Shown one piece after another: positions 1 through 15,476 of a DNA stretch of 64,000 nucleotides; positions within the stretch are counted from its first letter, which is position 1, and each line of letters starts with the position of its first letter. This DNA is from Burkholderiales bacterium. Its GTDB lineage: Bacteria; Pseudomonadota; Gammaproteobacteria; Burkholderiales; SG8-39. Below the pieces are notes generated by a model. It was not told where the DNA came from. It saw nothing but the letters and a program-made list of their open reading frames with translations, and did not search any database. The stretch lies in assembly GCA_027493935.1 (NCBI GenBank), contig JAOSJV010000001.1, forward strand, positions 2,565,157-2,629,156, written 5' to 3'. Position numbers and translations under genes: made by a program.

Positions 1-3107
<3,107 letters not shown>

Positions 3108-3108
<1 letters not shown>

Positions 3109-4001
3109 CACTTCCCCGAGGAGCCGCTGCGCGCGCCGCCGGGGGACTTCAGGTACTTGAAGAAGTCGGATTTCGGCTCGAGGACGAAGACGTCGCCTGA
3201 GCCGCGGAAGCTCTCGCGGTACGCTTCCAGGCTGCGATAGAAGGCGTAGAACTCGGGGTTCTCGCTGAACGCGCGCGCATAGATGTTCGTCGCGCGCGCA
3301 TCGCCCTCGCCCCTGACCCGCTCCGCGTCGCGGAAGGCCTCGGCGACGATGACCTCGCGCTCGCGATCGGCCTCCGCGCGCAGCTTCTCCGCGATCGCAA
3401 AGCCCTGCGACCGGAGCTCGCTCGCCACGGCGCGCCGCTCGGCCTCCATGCGCCGGTACACCGCTTCGCTCACCTCCTGCGGCAGCTCGACGCGCTTGAG
3501 GCGCACGTCGACGATCTGCACGCCGATGTCCTTCGCGTCGGCCTCGACTTTCTCCGCCACGACCCGCATGATCGTGTCGCGCTCTCCGGAGACCACGTCC
3601 TGGACCGTGCGCTTGCCGAACTCCTCTCGCAGCGCGGCGTTCACGCGCTGCTGCAGGCGGGTCTGCGCCAGCAGCTCGTCGCCGCGCACGCTGATGTAGT
3701 ACTGGCGCACGTCGGCGATGCGCCACTTCAGGAACGAATCGACCAGGACGTTCTTCTTCTCCGAGGTGATGAAGCGCTCGGCGTCGGGTGAGTCGAGCGT
3801 CAGGATGCGGCGGTCGAAGAAGCGCACGTTCTGGATCAGCGGCCACTTGACCTTGAGGCCAGGCTCGTCGATCACTTCCTTGATCTCGCCGAGCTGGAAC
3901 ACGATCGCACGCTCGCGCTGGTCGACCGTGAAGAGCGACATCGAGGCCACGAGCAGCACGACGACGGCCGCCGCCAGGATCGCGCCGAGACCGATCTTCA
4001 T
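3108..4001 (-). CDS. hflC: Protease modulator HflC
   Basis: HflC is a membrane-anchored SPFH-domain protein that forms a large complex with HflK around FtsH and modulates proteolysis of membrane proteins. The 297-residue product starts MKIGLGAILAAAVVVLLVAS (an N-terminal anchor) and continues with the family segment FTVDQRERAIVFQLGEI. A long helical region rich in Ala, Glu and Arg follows (residues about 170-260), consistent with the SPFH coiled coil. It overlaps hflK by four bases at its start and DUF2065 at its end. No frame break was found. Confidence 0.96.
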
Positions 4002-5198
4002 GGGCGGATGTCCCTGTCGCGGCTGCGCAGCGCGTCGCGCGAGCGCGCGGCCGGATCGAACGGCGGCTGCGTCTCGGCCTGCGGCGGTCGGGCGCCCGCC
4101 GCACCCGAGGCGACCGCCGCACCCGACATCTGCATCAGCTTGTCGAGCGGGAGGTAGAGCAGGTTGCCGCCGGCGTCGGCGTCGATCATGACCTTGCTCG
4201 TGCTCGACATGATCTGCTGCACGGTGTCGAGGTACATGCGCTCGCGCGTCACCTGCGGCGCCTTGGCGTACTCGACCAGCACCTGTCGGAAGCGCGCGGT
4301 CTCGCCCTCGGCGTTGGCGACGACGCGCTGCCGGTAGCCGTTCGCCTCCTCGTTCAGCCGCGCCGCCGTCCCGCGCGCCTTCGGCACCACGTCGTTGTAG
4401 TACGCCTGGCCCTCGTTGCGCTGGCGCTCGAGGTCCTGCTTCGCCTTCACCGCGTCGTCGAACGCCGCCTGGACCTGCTCTGGCGGCTGCGCGTTCTGCA
4501 TGGTGACGGCGCTGATCGCGATGCCGGTACCGTAGCGATCGAGGATGTCCTGCATCAGCTTCTGCGCCGCGGCGGCGACCTGCTCGCGTCCTTCGTACAG
4601 CACGAAGTCCATGCTCGACTTGCCGACCACCTCGCGAATCGCGGTCTCGGCGGCCTGCAGCACCGCGTCGTCGGGCTGCCGCGAGTTGAAGAGATAGTCC
4701 TCGGGGTCCTTGAGCAGCCACTGCACGGCGAACTGGATGTCGACGATGTTCTCGTCGTCGGTCAGCATCAGCGACTCGCGCAGCACCCTGGTCTTGACGT
4801 TGTTGCGGTAGCCGACCTCGACGGTGCGGATCTGCGTCAGGCTGACGATCTCGTGGCCCTGGAACGGGTACGGGAAGCGCCAGCGCAGGCCGGGACTGGT
4901 GGTCTCGGTGTACTTGCCGAAGGTCAACACCACGCCGCGCTGGCTGGCGTCGACGATATAGAAGCCGCTCGCCAGCCACACGACCAGCGCGAGCAGCACG
5001 ACCAGGCCGATCCCCCGCCGATCTGACGTACGCCGGGCGGCTCGCCGCCGCCCGTGCCGCCGCCGCCGCGGCGGCTGAAGAGGCCGTTCAGCCGCTGGTT
5101 GAAGCTGCGCCAGAGCTCGTCGAGGTCGGGCGGCCCTGGTGGCCTCCGCCCGGCCCGCCCCCGCCCTTGCGGCCCCACTGGGGATCGTTAAGCGACAT
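3998..5198 (-). CDS. hflK: FtsH protease modulator HflK, with two apparent frameshifts near the N-terminus
   Basis: HflK pairs with HflC in the SPFH complex around FtsH. The expected start MSLNDPQWGRKGGGGP begins at 5198. The frame then breaks near 5135-5145, continues as PPDLDELWRSFNQRLNGLF, and breaks again in a G-run near 5015. From there the frame is open to 3998 with the membrane anchor (IGLVVLLALVVWLASGFYIV) and the SPFH body. Both breaks lie in the Gly-rich, GC-extreme stretch and look like indel errors. The start codon overlaps the hflX stop by 11 bp, and the stop overlaps hflC as ATGA. Confidence 0.93.
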
Positions 5199-6351
5199 GG
5201 ATATTCCTGGCTCGATCGTGTCCGCCTTCACGCTCACCTTCGTCCGGCGTCACGGAAGAATTCTTCGAGGCGGCCGCCTCGATCAGCGCCTGCCTGAGGG
5301 ACTCTAGGCCGAGACCCGCCTTGGCGCTCAAACGGACGCGCCGGATCTTACCATACTCGTCGCGGTCCACTCCCGGAACGATGCCGGTCAAATCGATCTT
5401 GTTCCAGACCAGGATCTGCGGCACAGCGTCGGCGCCGATCTCGGCGAGCACGTTGTTCACCTCGGCGACCTGATCGTCGCGGACCCGGCTCGATGCGTCG
5501 ACGACGTGCAGCAGCAGGTCGGCCTGGATCGTCTCCTCAAGCGTCGCGCGGAAAGCCGCGACGAGCGAGTGCGGCAGGCCGCGGATGAAGCCGACCGTGT
5601 CCGACAGCGTGACGTTGCCCGCGCCGGGCAGGTAGAGCCGCCGCGTCGTCGTGTCGAGCGTCGCGAAGAGCTGGTCTGCGGCGTAGGCGCCGGCGTGCGT
5701 GAGCGCGTTGAAGACCGTCGACTTCCCGGCGTTGGTGTAGCCGACCAGCGAGACCGAGAGCACCTGGCCGCGGGCGCGCGCGCGGCGCTGCACGTCGCGG
5801 CGCCGCTGCAGGGTCGCAAGCTTCGCCTTCAGCGTCTTCACGCGCGCGCCGATCAGCCGGCGGTCGGTCTCTAGCTGCGTCTCCCCCGGCCCGCGCAGCC
5901 CGATGCCGCCCTTCTGGCGCTCGAGGTGGCTCCAGCCGCGCACCAGCCGGGTCGCGAGATGCTGGAGCTGGGCGAGCTCGACCTGCACCTTGCCTTCGCT
6001 CGTGCGGGCGCGCAGCGCGAAGATGTCCAGGATCAGACTGGTGCGGTCGACCACGCGGCGGCCGAGCTCGCGCTCGAGGTTGCGCTGCTGGGCCGGCGAG
6101 AGCTCGTGGTTGAAGATCGCGAGATCGGCGCCGCTCTCGGCGATCGCCGCCGCGATCTCGCGCACCTTGCCGGAGCCAGCGAACAGCGCCGGGTCGGGCC
6201 GCTCGCGCCGGCCCGTGACGACCGCCCGCACCGCCGCACCGGCGCTCGCGGCGAGCAGCTCGAGCTCCTGCAGGCTCTCGGCGTAGTCCGCCGCTCCGAG
6301 ATCGAGGGCGACCAGCACCGCGACTTCTCCGCGAGCGGGGCGTTCGAACAT
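5188..6351 (-). CDS. hflX: Ribosome-splitting GTPase HflX
   Basis: HflX binds the 50S subunit and can split stalled or heat-damaged ribosomes. In the 387-residue protein, the N-terminal HflX domain (about 1-190, with GSGKVREI and GPGETQLETDRR) precedes the G domain. That domain has G1 GYTNAGKS (about 210), G3 DTVGFI and G4 NKIDL. Length and start match the family. It sits between hfq and hflK in the usual order. Its TAA stop lies 11 bp inside hflK, so the pair is coupled. Confidence 0.96.
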   Translation of the reverse strand: MFERPARGEVAVLVALDLGAADYAESLQELELLAASAGAAVRAVVTGRRERPDPALFAGSGKVREIAAAIAESGADLAIFNHELSPAQQRNLERELGRRVVDRTSLILDIFALRARTSEGKVQVELAQLQHLATRLVRGWSHLERQKGGIGLRGPGETQLETDRRLIGARVKTLKAKLATLQRRRDVQRRARARGQVLSVSLVGYTNAGKSTVFNALTHAGAYAADQLFATLDTTTRRLYLPGAGNVTLSDTVGFIRGLPHSLVAAFRATLEETIQADLLLHVVDASSRVRDDQVAEVNNVLAEIGADAVPQILVWNKIDLTGIVPGVDRDEYGKIRRVRLSAKAGLGLESLRQALIEAAASKNSSVTPDEGEREGGHDRARNIHVA

Positions 6352-6380
6352 CCCGCACGCGGCCTAGCGTCCGGCGGCCA

Positions 6381-6620
6381 TCAGCTGTCGCCGCCCTCGC
6401 CGAGGCTGAGGTTGACCGGGCGCGACGGCACCACGGTCGAGATGGCGTGCTTGTACACCATCTGGGTGACGGTGTTCTTCAGCAGGACCACGTACTGGTC
6501 GAACGACTCGATCTGCCCCTGCAGCTTGATCCCGTTCACCAGGTAGATGGAGACCGGGATGTGCTCCTTCCGCAGCGTATTGAGGAACGGGTCTTGTAGT
6601 AGTTGCCCTTTGTTGCTCAT
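6381..6620 (-). CDS. hfq: RNA chaperone Hfq
   Basis: Hfq is a hexameric Sm-like protein that pairs small RNAs with mRNA targets. The 79-residue product starts [19 protein letters not shown] and contains the Sm1 region [19 protein letters not shown] and the Sm2 motif YKHAIS. The acidic tail is short, as in betaproteobacteria. A GGAG ribosome site lies just upstream of the ATG. The gap to der (6621-6689) is AT-richer than its surroundings and could hold a secondary promoter, but I found no clear hexamer pair. Confidence 0.98.
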   Translation of the reverse strand: MSNKGQLLQDPFLNTLRKEHIPVSIYLVNGIKLQGQIESFDQYVVLLKNTVTQMVYKHAISTVVPSRPVNLSLGEGGDS

Positions 6621-6689
6621 GGCGGCTCCAAGTCGCGGTTTTGGGGGTATTTGGCCCTTTACTGTAATTCATTTCCCTTGCTGTTGCCA

Positions 6690-8035
6690 TTATCGCCGGT
6701 TTGAGCCCCGGAGCGCGAAAGGGTTCCGCCCGGTGCGGAACTCGACTCTGAGCGGCGTGCCCTCGAGTCCGAACGCGTCGCGGAACGACCCCTCCAGGTA
6801 GCGCCGGTAGCCCGGCGCCACCGCGTCCAGGCGATTGCCGTGGACCACGATCACCGGCGGGTTGGTGCCGCCTTGGTGGGCGTAGCGCAGCTTGGGCCGC
6901 ACGAGCCCGTCCCGGGGCGGCGGCTGCTTCGCCACCGCCTGGATCAGGTGGCGCGTGAGCCGCGGCGTCGGCAGCCTGGCCATCGCCGCCGCGTAGGCAT
7001 CGTCCACCGAGCGCATCAGCGCGGCGAGGCCGCGCCGCTCGAGCGCCGAGATGTAGTGCACGCGGGCGTACGACAGGAACGCCAGCCTGTCGCGCACCGC
7101 ACGCTTCGCCTGCTCGCGTGCGTAGTCGTCCAGCCCGTCCCACTTGTTCACCGCGACCACGACGGCGCGGCCGCGCTCGGCGATGAAGCCGGCGATGTGC
7201 GCGTCCTGGTCGGCGATGTCCTGGCGTGCATCGAGCAGGAGGATGGCGACGTTCGCCGACTCGATCGCCTGCAGCGTCTTCACCACCGAGAACTTCTCGA
7301 TCGTCTCGAACACACGGCCGCGCCGGCGCAGCCCAGCGGTGTCGATCAGCACGTACTCGCGCTCGCCGTGGCGGAATCGCACGCGGATCGGGTCGCGCGT
7401 CGTGCCGGGCTGGTCGAAGGCGATCACCCGCTCCTCGCCGAGCAGCGCGTTCACGAGCGTCGACTTGCCGGCGTTCGGGCGGCCGACGATGGCGACGGCT
7501 GGCGCGTCCTCCTCCGCCGTGGGGGCGAGCGCGGGCGCGCGCTCCAGCGTGCCGGCAAGCGCAGCCTCGACCAGTGCGTGCACGCCCTCGCCGTGGGCGG
7601 CCGAGATCGCGTGCGGCGCGCCCAGCCCGAGCGCGTGGAACTCGGCAACGGCGATGTCGGGATCCATTCCTCGGCCTTGTTCACCGCGACCAGCACCTTA
7701 ACGCGCGCGGTGCGCAGCTGCCCGGCGATGCGCTGGTCGTGCGGCGTCAAGCCGTCGCGCGCATCGACGATGAAGATCGCGACGTCCGCCTCGGCGAGCG
7801 CGGCACGCGTCTGCTTCGCCATCTCCGCGAGCATCCCCGACTTCGCCACCGGCTCGAGCCCGCCGGTATCCACCACCAGAAACGTACGCGCGCCGACGCG
7901 ACCCTCGCCGTAGTGGCGGTCGCGGGTAAGACCCGGGAAATCGGCGACGATCGCGTCGCGCGAGCGGGTCAGTCGGTTGAAGAGGGTCGACTTGCCGACA
8001 TTCGGGCGACCGACGAGGACGAGGATGGGTTTCAA
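6690..8035 (-). CDS. der: Ribosome biogenesis GTPase Der, with apparent frameshift
   Basis: Der (EngA) has two tandem GTPase domains and assembles the 50S subunit. Domain 1 starts [19 protein letters not shown] and reaches NKAE. The frame then breaks near 7665-7670, where the family sequence should read NKAEGMDPD. Domain 2 follows ([27 protein letters not shown]), then the C-terminal KH-like domain. The gene is essential in well-studied bacteria and both halves are fully conserved, so a one-base sequencing indel is the likely cause. It lies between bamB and hfq. Confidence 0.95.
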
Positions 8036-8140
8036 AACGGACAGTGGACCGTGCGCAATGGGCAGTAGGGGGTCATCGGTGCACGCGAATCACGCTAGGG
8101 ACGGTCCTGACGGCCCGCTGCCACCGCCCGCCGTCCACCG

Positions 8141-9343
8141 TCACTTTTGTCCGTACGCGAACAGCCCGCCCCTGCTCGTCTGCACCAGGAAGCCACCGGC
8201 AATCGGCACCGGTGCGCTGCGGATCGGCGATCCGTCGGTCGCTAGGCGCCCGACGAACGCGCCGGTGTCGCGCGCAAGGAGGTGGACGTAACCCTCGACG
8301 TCGCCCACCGCCAGTTCCCGCTCGAGCGGCAGCGGCGCCGTGAGCCGCCGGTGCTGCAGCTTGTCCTGGCGCCACAAGCTGGTACCCGAGCTGGCGGCGA
8401 GCGCCGAGACCGCACCGCGGTCTTCGCTGACGTAGACCGCGCGTCCGTCGACCGCGAGTCCGACGCTCGACGACATCTCGCGCGCCCACAGCAGGACGCC
8501 GTTGGCAAGATCGAAGCACGCAGCGCGACCCTGATGCGCCACGGCACACGCGACCCGGTCGCCCACCCAAGGGTTGCCGGTGACGTCGCTCATGCGCTCG
8601 AGCTCGGTGGTACCGCGCGGCAGCGACACCGTGCCCTCCCAGCGCAGGCCACCGTTCGACTGGGCGAGCGCCACCAGCTTGCCGCCGGGAAACCCTGCAA
8701 ACACAAAGCCGCTGCTGACGCTGATGCCGGCCGGACTGCGCACGGCGAGCGACGGCGTCTGACGCTGGTAAGCCCAACGCCGTCGCCCATCGCGCGCCTC
8801 GAGGCCGAACACCCGGCTGTCGGCGCTGCGCACCACGACCAGATCGCCCGCGACTTCCGGCGGCGCCAGCACCTCGCTCGAGACCCGCGCCCTCCACCGC
8901 AGCTCGCCGCCCGCCTCGAGTGCGATCACCTCGCCCTCGGTCGTGCCGACGACCACCAGCCGGCCGTCGCTGCCGACGCCGCCCGAGAGCGGGCTGGCGA
9001 CGTCGGTGCGCCAGAGCTCGCGCCCGCTGCGCTCGTCGAAGCGCGCGACCGTGCCGTTACCGCCGGCGGCGAACACGCTGCCCGCGGCAACTGCGGGCGC
9101 GAACGCGGCGCCCCGGGCGTCGCCGACGCTCGCCTGCCACAGCGTCGACACGGCCGCCTGGCCCGTGATCGGCGGGAGCGGCGCCGGCACCTGCGTCGGT
9201 GCCGGATCGAACCAGCGCAGCGGATTCCAGCTGAAGCCGGAGCAGCCGCCGAGTCCGAGCGCGGCCGCCGCGGCGAGCGCGAGCGCGAGGCCGCGGGCGC
9301 GATGGCCCTCAACACGGCAGGGGGTTGACACAGGATGACTCAT
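8141..9343 (-). CDS. bamB: Outer-membrane assembly lipoprotein BamB
   Basis: BamB is a periplasmic lipoprotein of the BAM complex that inserts beta-barrel proteins. The 400-residue protein has a signal peptide ending in the lipobox LGGC (Cys34). Repeated WD-like PQQ blades follow (for example SGRELWRTDVASP and GGLRWEGTVSLP), consistent with an eight-bladed propeller. The ATG at 9343 overlaps the stop of the YfgM-like gene as ATGA. The 105-bp gap to der holds no ORF. Confidence 0.95.
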   Translation of the reverse strand: MSHPVSTPCRVEGHRARGLALALAAAAALGLGGCSGFSWNPLRWFDPAPTQVPAPLPPITGQAAVSTLWQASVGDARGAAFAPAVAAGSVFAAGGNGTVARFDERSGRELWRTDVASPLSGGVGSDGRLVVVGTTEGEVIALEAGGELRWRARVSSEVLAPPEVAGDLVVVRSADSRVFGLEARDGRRRWAYQRQTPSLAVRSPAGISVSSGFVFAGFPGGKLVALAQSNGGLRWEGTVSLPRGTTELERMSDVTGNPWVGDRVACAVAHQGRAACFDLANGVLLWAREMSSSVGLAVDGRAVYVSEDRGAVSALAASSGTSLWRQDKLQHRRLTAPLPLERELAVGDVEGYVHLLARDTGAFVGRLATDGSPIRSAPVPIAGGFLVQTSRGGLFAYGQK

Positions 9344-9984
9344 GCGCCGTCCCCGCCCAGCGCCTCGAGCTTGAGCTCGAGAAGCTCGCGGCTTGCGCCG
9401 TCCTGCGGTGCAAGCCGCCCGAGCGCCGCGCGATAGGCGCTGCGTGCCTCGGCGGTCTTGCCCTGCAGCGCGTACACGTCGCCGCGTGCCTCGTCGTAGC
9501 GCCCCGCGAATCCGGCCGGCGGCTGCGCTTCGAGCGTCTTCAGCGCTGCGCCGAACGCCTGCTCGTCGATCAGCACGTTCACCAGCCGCAGCCGCGCAAT
9601 CGCGCCGAGTTCCGGCTCGCGCGCATGCTCGATCACCCATTCGAGCTGTGCGCGGGCGGTCTTCAGGTCACCGCTCTCGAAATGCGCCTTGGCCGAGACC
9701 AGCGCGGCGAGCGGCGCGTACGCGGTGCGCGGATGGCCCTCCAGGATCGCGCCGGCGAGATCGCGCACCTGCTTGATGTCACGCGTGCCGGCGGCCTTGC
9801 GCAGCTCCGTATAGATCGCGCTCGCCTTGGCGGCCTGCGAGCTCTGGTAGGTGCGCCAGCCGATCACTCCCGCAACGGCGAGCGCTGCGGCCAGGACCGC
9901 GACGATCACCAGGGTGCCGTACTCGCGCCACCACGCCTTGAGCGCGGCAATCTGCTCCTGCTCCTCTAGGTCGAACGTGCTCAT
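9340..9984 (-). CDS. YfgM-like TPR protein (SecYEG/BamB-associated)
   Basis: The 214-residue single-pass inner-membrane protein has a short cytoplasmic N-terminus ([19 protein letters not shown]), one membrane helix (about 24-44) and a periplasmic tetratricopeptide-like region. It matches the YfgM/DUF2133 family, which in E. coli is an ancillary SecYEG-PpiD partner in periplasmic protein traffic. The position between hisS and bamB is the conserved one. It overlaps both neighbours by four bases. Confidence 0.9.
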   Translation of the reverse strand: MSTFDLEEQEQIAALKAWWREYGTLVIVAVLAAALAVAGVIGWRTYQSSQAAKASAIYTELRKAAGTRDIKQVRDLAGAILEGHPRTAYAPLAALVSAKAHFESGDLKTARAQLEWVIEHAREPELGAIARLRLVNVLIDEQAFGAALKTLEAQPPAGFAGRYDEARGDVYALQGKTAEARSAYRAALGRLAPQDGASRELLELKLEALGGDGA

Positions 9985-11260
9985 TCGGGCCCTTCTCCGT
10001 ACATGAGATCGGACACCGCGTCGGCGAGGCGGTCGAGCGTGACCCGCGACTGCCCGCGATCCTCCCGCAGCGGCTTGAGCGTCACCTCGCCGGCGGCGGC
10101 CTCGTCTTCGCCGATGATGACGGCAATGGCGGCGCCGCTCGCGTCGGCGCGCTTCATCTGCGACTTGAAGCTGCCGCCGCCGCAGTGCTGAATGACCGAA
10201 AGGCCGCGGTCGCGCAGCCGCTCCGCGGCCCGGAATGCGAGCCGCGCCGCGCCCTCGCCCTGGTTGACCACGTAGACGTCGACCGTCGATCCGAGCCGCT
10301 CGTCGCCCTCGCGCATGAGCGCAATAAGGCGCTCGACGCCCAATGCGAACCCGGCGGCCGGCGCCGGCTTGCCGCCGATCTGCTCGATCAGGCCGTCGTA
10401 GCGGCCGCCGCCGCAGACGGTGCCCTGCGCGCCGAGCCGGTCGGTGACCCACTCGAACACCGTCAGGTTGTAGTAGTCGAGCCCGCGCACCAGGCGCGGG
10501 TCGATGGTGTACGGCAGGCCGGCGTCCTTCAGCACCGCCTGCACGCCCTCGAAGTGCGCGAGCGACGCGTCGCCGAGGTAGTCGAGCAGCCGCGGAGCGC
10601 CGGCGACGAGCTGCTGCATCGCCGGATTCTTGCTGTCGAGCACGCGCAGCGGGTTGGTGTGCAGCCGCCGGCCCGAGTCCTCGTCGAGGTCGCCCTCGTG
10701 ACGGCGCAGGTAGGCGACCAGCGCCTCGCGGTGCGCGAGCCGCTCCGCGGGGCCGCCGAGCGAGTTAAGGTGCAGCCGGATTCCCGCAAGGCCGAGATCG
10801 TCCCACAGCCGCGCGCACATCAGGAGGAGCTCGGCGTCGACGTCCGGTCCGGCGTAGCCGAGCGCCTCGGCGCCGACCTGGTGGAACTGCCGGTAGCGGC
10901 CCTTCTGCGGCCGCTCGTGGCGGTACATCGGCCCCATGTACCAGAGCCGCTGCGGGCCGGCGTGGAGCAGCGAGTGCTCGACCGCGGCGCGCACCACCGA
11001 AGCGGTGGCCTCGGGCCGCAGCGTCAGGTGCTCGCCGTTCAGCTCGTCGACGAAGCTGTACATTTCCTTTTCGACGATGTCGGTTGCCTCGCCGATCGCG
11101 CGGCGGAAGAGCGTCGTGTGCTCGAGCAGCGGCGTGCGCACGTTGCGATAGCCGTAGGCGTCCAGCCACGCACGCACGGTCTCCTCGAAGTGCTCCCACA
11201 GCTCGGCTTCGTCCGGCAGGACATCGTTCATCCCCGGACTGCTTGCAGGGTCTGCGACAT
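9981..11260 (-). CDS. hisS: Histidyl-tRNA synthetase, with apparent one-base loss near the start
   Basis: HisS charges tRNA-His. The open frame from 11231 (MNDVLPDE) carries class II motifs: [17 protein letters not shown] (motif 2), [12 protein letters not shown] and GGGRYDGL (histidine-specific), and GFALGVERL (motif 3). An anticodon-binding domain closes it. The family normally begins [18 protein letters not shown]. Exactly [10 protein letters not shown] is encoded from ATG at 11260 in another frame, one base short of joining. I therefore place the true start at 11260 with a missing base near 11232-11236. The stop overlaps the YfgM-like gene by four bases. Confidence 0.94.
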
Positions 11261-11273
11261 GACGGCGCCGGGG

Positions 11274-12539
<1,266 letters not shown>

Positions 12540-12543
12540 GGGC

Positions 12544-13455
12544 TCATTCCAGCGTCAGCCGCGCGACGTCGCTTTGCGCGCTCGGCTTCAGTGCGACCGG
12601 CGCGTCGTTGAAGCTCAAGCGCACGCCCGACGCGCTTCCGATCACTAGCGCGAGGGGCGGAACACCGTGGATGACACGGCGCGTGCCTGCCCGATTGAGA
12701 CTGGCGAAGATCACCTCGTCGCGCGCATCGCGGATCTCGACCCAGGAATCCTGCTCGAACTCGAGCGTGACGCGCGACTTGCCGGGCGGAACCGGCCCTG
12801 GCGCGGACGGTGCATCAGGCTGTGCAACGTCTCGCACCGGCGCAACCCCAGCCGTTGGGCTCGCGGCGGCCGGCGCGGGCTTCGCTGCCCGATTGTCCGC
12901 GGTCTCGGGCGCCGCTGCGGGCTGCGCCGACGGGGGCGTGTGAACCGGGATCGGCTCGGTCGGCGCCGGAGCGCCGGGCGGTGGCAGCGCCTCGGCGGCC
13001 GGCGGCGCGACTGCGGCCGGCGTTGCCGGCTCGGCCGGGCGCTGGCTGCGCAGGAACCACTCGGCGAGGATCACCGCGACGGCGAGCACGAGCAGCATCG
13101 AGGCGAGGACGTAGACCCGCGAGCCCGGCCCTCGCTCGGCTGGAAACGGCACGCTCATGTCGCGCGGTGCCATCTCGACGGTGTCGGCGCCGACCCTGCC
13201 CTCGAGCGCGCCGAGCAGCGGCGCGGCGTCGAGACCGAGCAGCTTGGCATAGCTTCTCACCATGCCCCGCACGAACGCCGCGCCCGGCAGCGACGCGTAG
13301 CGGTCGGCCTCAAGCGCCTCGATCTGGCGCGTCGAGAACTTCAACCGCTGCGCGACCTCGGGTACCGAGAGCCCGCGTTCACCCCGCGCCGCGGCCAGCA
13401 TGCCCCCGACCGTGAGCTCCCCGGGCGCGAGGGTGCCTGGCTGTGGATCGCTCAT
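12544..13455 (-). CDS. rodZ: RodZ-like helix-turn-helix membrane protein
   Basis: RodZ links MreB filaments to the elongasome and helps set rod shape. The 303-residue protein has an N-terminal HTH_25 domain (about 15-80, [19 protein letters not shown]), one membrane helix (about 103-125) and a long Pro/Ala linker. The C-terminal DUF4115 beta domain includes [16 protein letters not shown]. The order pilW-rodZ-ispG is conserved. The start overlaps the pilW stop as ATGA. Confidence 0.92.
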   Translation of the reverse strand: MSDPQPGTLAPGELTVGGMLAAARGERGLSVPEVAQRLKFSTRQIEALEADRYASLPGAAFVRGMVRSYAKLLGLDAAPLLGALEGRVGADTVEMAPRDMSVPFPAERGPGSRVYVLASMLLVLAVAVILAEWFLRSQRPAEPATPAAVAPPAAEALPPPGAPAPTEPIPVHTPPSAQPAAAPETADNRAAKPAPAAASPTAGVAPVRDVAQPDAPSAPGPVPPGKSRVTLEFEQDSWVEIRDARDEVIFASLNRAGTRRVIHGVPPLALVIGSASGVRLSFNDAPVALKPSAQSDVARLTLE

Positions 13456-14273
13456 TCGAACTCCCCGCGCTGCAACGCCTGGTACTCGAGCGACCGCGGG
13501 AACCGCAGCCTGAGCTGCGCGGCGTAGCTGCTCTCGGCCACCTTGTCGCCGAGCTTGCGCTCGACGCGCACCGCGAGCCACAACGCCTCGGCCGACGGCG
13601 GCGCGAGCCGGCTGTAGCGCGCGACGAGCTCGCGCGCCTCGGCGAAACGGCCGCGGTCGTACTGCACTCTCGCGTACGGCAGCAGCACGCTCACGCTGTT
13701 CGGATCGAGCCGCAGTGCACGCTCGAAGAACTCGCCGGCCTCCTTCACCTCGTTGCGCTGGAGCAGACAGCGCCCGGCCGCGGCATAGGTGCGCGATGGG
13801 GTGGTATAGAGCGGGTTGCGCAGCGCGCTCGTGAAGTACGCCATCGCCTGCTGCTCGCGCCCGGTCTGGCACAGGAACCAGCCGTAGTTGTGGTTCAGGT
13901 CGGCGTCATTCGGCGAGATCTTGAGGCCGCGCTGGAAGCTCGTCTCGGCCGCGGCGTTGTCCTTCAGATCCATGTGCACCAGCGCCTGCACGTTGTAGGC
14001 CGGCGCGTAGGTCGGATCGGCGGCGATCGCGACGCGCGCCTCCTCGAGCGCGATGCCCATGCTGCCGATCCCGTAGTAGGCGCTCGCGAGATCGGTGTGC
14101 GCCTTCGCGCGGGTGCGCGGATCGCCGGGCTGCTGGATGAGCGCGGCCGTGTCCTCGCGCGCCGCCGTGCCCGCAGGCGCGCCCGCACCGCCGCCCTGCG
14201 ACGTGTCGGTCGCACAGCCCGCGGCGAACGCCGCGCCGATCAGGAGGATTGCCAGCCGTTCGATCGCGATCAT
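13452..14273 (-). CDS. pilW: Type IV pilus biogenesis/stability lipoprotein PilW (PilF)
   Basis: PilW/PilF is an outer-membrane TPR lipoprotein that lets the PilQ secretin assemble. The 273-residue product has a signal peptide with lipobox AAGC (Cys20). At least four TPR-like repeats follow, such as [20 protein letters not shown] and [20 protein letters not shown]. It is co-translated with rlmN and rodZ through ATGA overlaps. It is the only pilus gene in the window. Confidence 0.9.
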   Translation of the reverse strand: MIAIERLAILLIGAAFAAGCATDTSQGGGAGAPAGTAAREDTAALIQQPGDPRTRAKAHTDLASAYYGIGSMGIALEEARVAIAADPTYAPAYNVQALVHMDLKDNAAAETSFQRGLKISPNDADLNHNYGWFLCQTGREQQAMAYFTSALRNPLYTTPSRTYAAAGRCLLQRNEVKEAGEFFERALRLDPNSVSVLLPYARVQYDRGRFAEARELVARYSRLAPPSAEALWLAVRVERKLGDKVAESSYAAQLRLRFPRSLEYQALQRGEFE

Positions 14274-15352
14274 GCCGCCCTCGCAACTTTCAGCGTCCGG
14301 CGCGTCCGGTCGGCGATCTGCCCGGCGAGCTGTCCACACGCGGCGTCGATGTCGAACCCGCGCGTCTTGCGGATCGTGGTGATGATCCCTGCCGCCTGCA
14401 GCCGGTCGGCGAAGCGGCGGATCGCCGCCTCGGGCGAGCGCCGGTACTCGGTGCCCGGGAACGGATTGAAGGGGATCAGGTTGATCTTGCACGACATCCC
14501 GGATACAAGCGCGAGGAGCTCGCGCGCCTGCGCAGGCGCGTCGTTCACTCCGTCGAGCATGACGTACTCGAACGTGATGCTGTCGCGCGGGGCGCGCTCG
14601 AGATAGCGCACGCACGCCGCCATCAGCTCGCGCAGCGGGTGCTTGCGGTTGATCGGCATCAGCGCGTCGCGCAGTGCATCGTTCGGCGCGTGCAGCGACA
14701 CAGCAAGCGCCACCGGACACTCCTCGCGCAGCCGGTCGATCGCCGGGACGATCCCCGAAGTGGAAACGGTGACGCGCCGGCGCGACAGGCCGTACGCGTT
14801 GTCGTCCAGCATCAGGCGCAGGGCAGGCAGCACGTTCTCGTAGTTGAGCAGCGGCTCGCCCATGCCCATCAGGACGACGTTGCTGATCATCCGCTCGGCG
14901 CGGCTCGCGCCGAGCGCCCGGCGCGCATGCCACAGCTGTCCGACGATCTCCGCGGCCGTGAGGTTCCGGTTGAAGCCCTGCTTGCCGGTCGCGCAGAAGC
15001 GGCAGTCGAGCGTGCAGCCGGCCTGGCTCGAGATGCACAGCGTGCCTCGGTTCGGCTCCGGAATGAACACCGTCTCGACCGCGCTCGAGCCGACATCGAG
15101 CAGCCACTTGCGCGTGCCGTCGGGCGCGGTCGCGTCGGACACCGCCCGCGGCGCGGCCACCTCGGCCGCTGCGACGAGCCGCGCGCGCAGGGGCTTCGCG
15201 AGGTCGGTCATCGCGCCGAAGTCGTCGATGCCCAACTGGTGCACCCAGCGCATCAGCTGGCGCGCCCGGAACGGCTTCTCGCCGAGCGCGGCGACGAAGC
15301 CCGCCAGCGCGCCAGGGTCCAGGCCGAGGAGGTTCATGCCCATGCGCTGCAT
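14270..15352 (-). CDS. rlmN: Dual-specificity 23S rRNA/tRNA adenine-C2 methyltransferase RlmN
   Basis: RlmN is a radical-SAM enzyme that methylates A2503 of 23S rRNA and A37 of some tRNAs. The 360-residue protein carries the CxxxCxxC cluster motif CTLDCRFC (about 113-120), the [13 protein letters not shown] glycine region, and a late conserved cysteine in [14 protein letters not shown]. Methionines at positions 4 and 6 (MNLLGLDP) are alternative starts. A hairpin element like that at purA lies about 60 nt upstream of the start. Confidence 0.95.
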   Translation of the reverse strand: MQRMGMNLLGLDPGALAGFVAALGEKPFRARQLMRWVHQLGIDDFGAMTDLAKPLRARLVAAAEVAAPRAVSDATAPDGTRKWLLDVGSSAVETVFIPEPNRGTLCISSQAGCTLDCRFCATGKQGFNRNLTAAEIVGQLWHARRALGASRAERMISNVVLMGMGEPLLNYENVLPALRLMLDDNAYGLSRRRVTVSTSGIVPAIDRLREECPVALAVSLHAPNDALRDALMPINRKHPLRELMAACVRYLERAPRDSITFEYVMLDGVNDAPAQARELLALVSGMSCKINLIPFNPFPGTEYRRSPEAAIRRFADRLQAAGIITTIRKTRGFDIDAACGQLAGQIADRTRRTLKVARAA

Positions 15353-15402
15353 CGAACAGAAGCCGTCTCAAGACCGCGGACGTGCTTCTTCCCGAACCGA
15401 GA

Positions 15403-15430
15403 TCGTACGGACAAGGGGCAGATTGCCCCT
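15403..15430. repeat. Hairpin element upstream of rlmN (element copy B)
   Basis: TCGTACGGACAAGGGG (15403-15418) differs by one base from 1627-1642. AGGGGCA (15414-15420) pairs with TGCCCCT (15424-15430) around a 3-nt loop. Counted on the minus strand, the shared ACAAGG block is 59 nt from the rlmN ATG and 62 nt from the purA ATG in the other copy. The shared position suggests a leader element rather than a random hairpin. Confidence 0.6.
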
Positions 15431-15476
15431 CGTAGGTCCCCATTGTCGCAATTGCATCAGCATCTCGCGACAGGTT

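Noticed and set aside
8141..8160. Third copy of the purA/rlmN element (TTGTCCGTACG)
   Set aside because: The match is short, lies in the coding end of bamB and has no adjacent hairpin.
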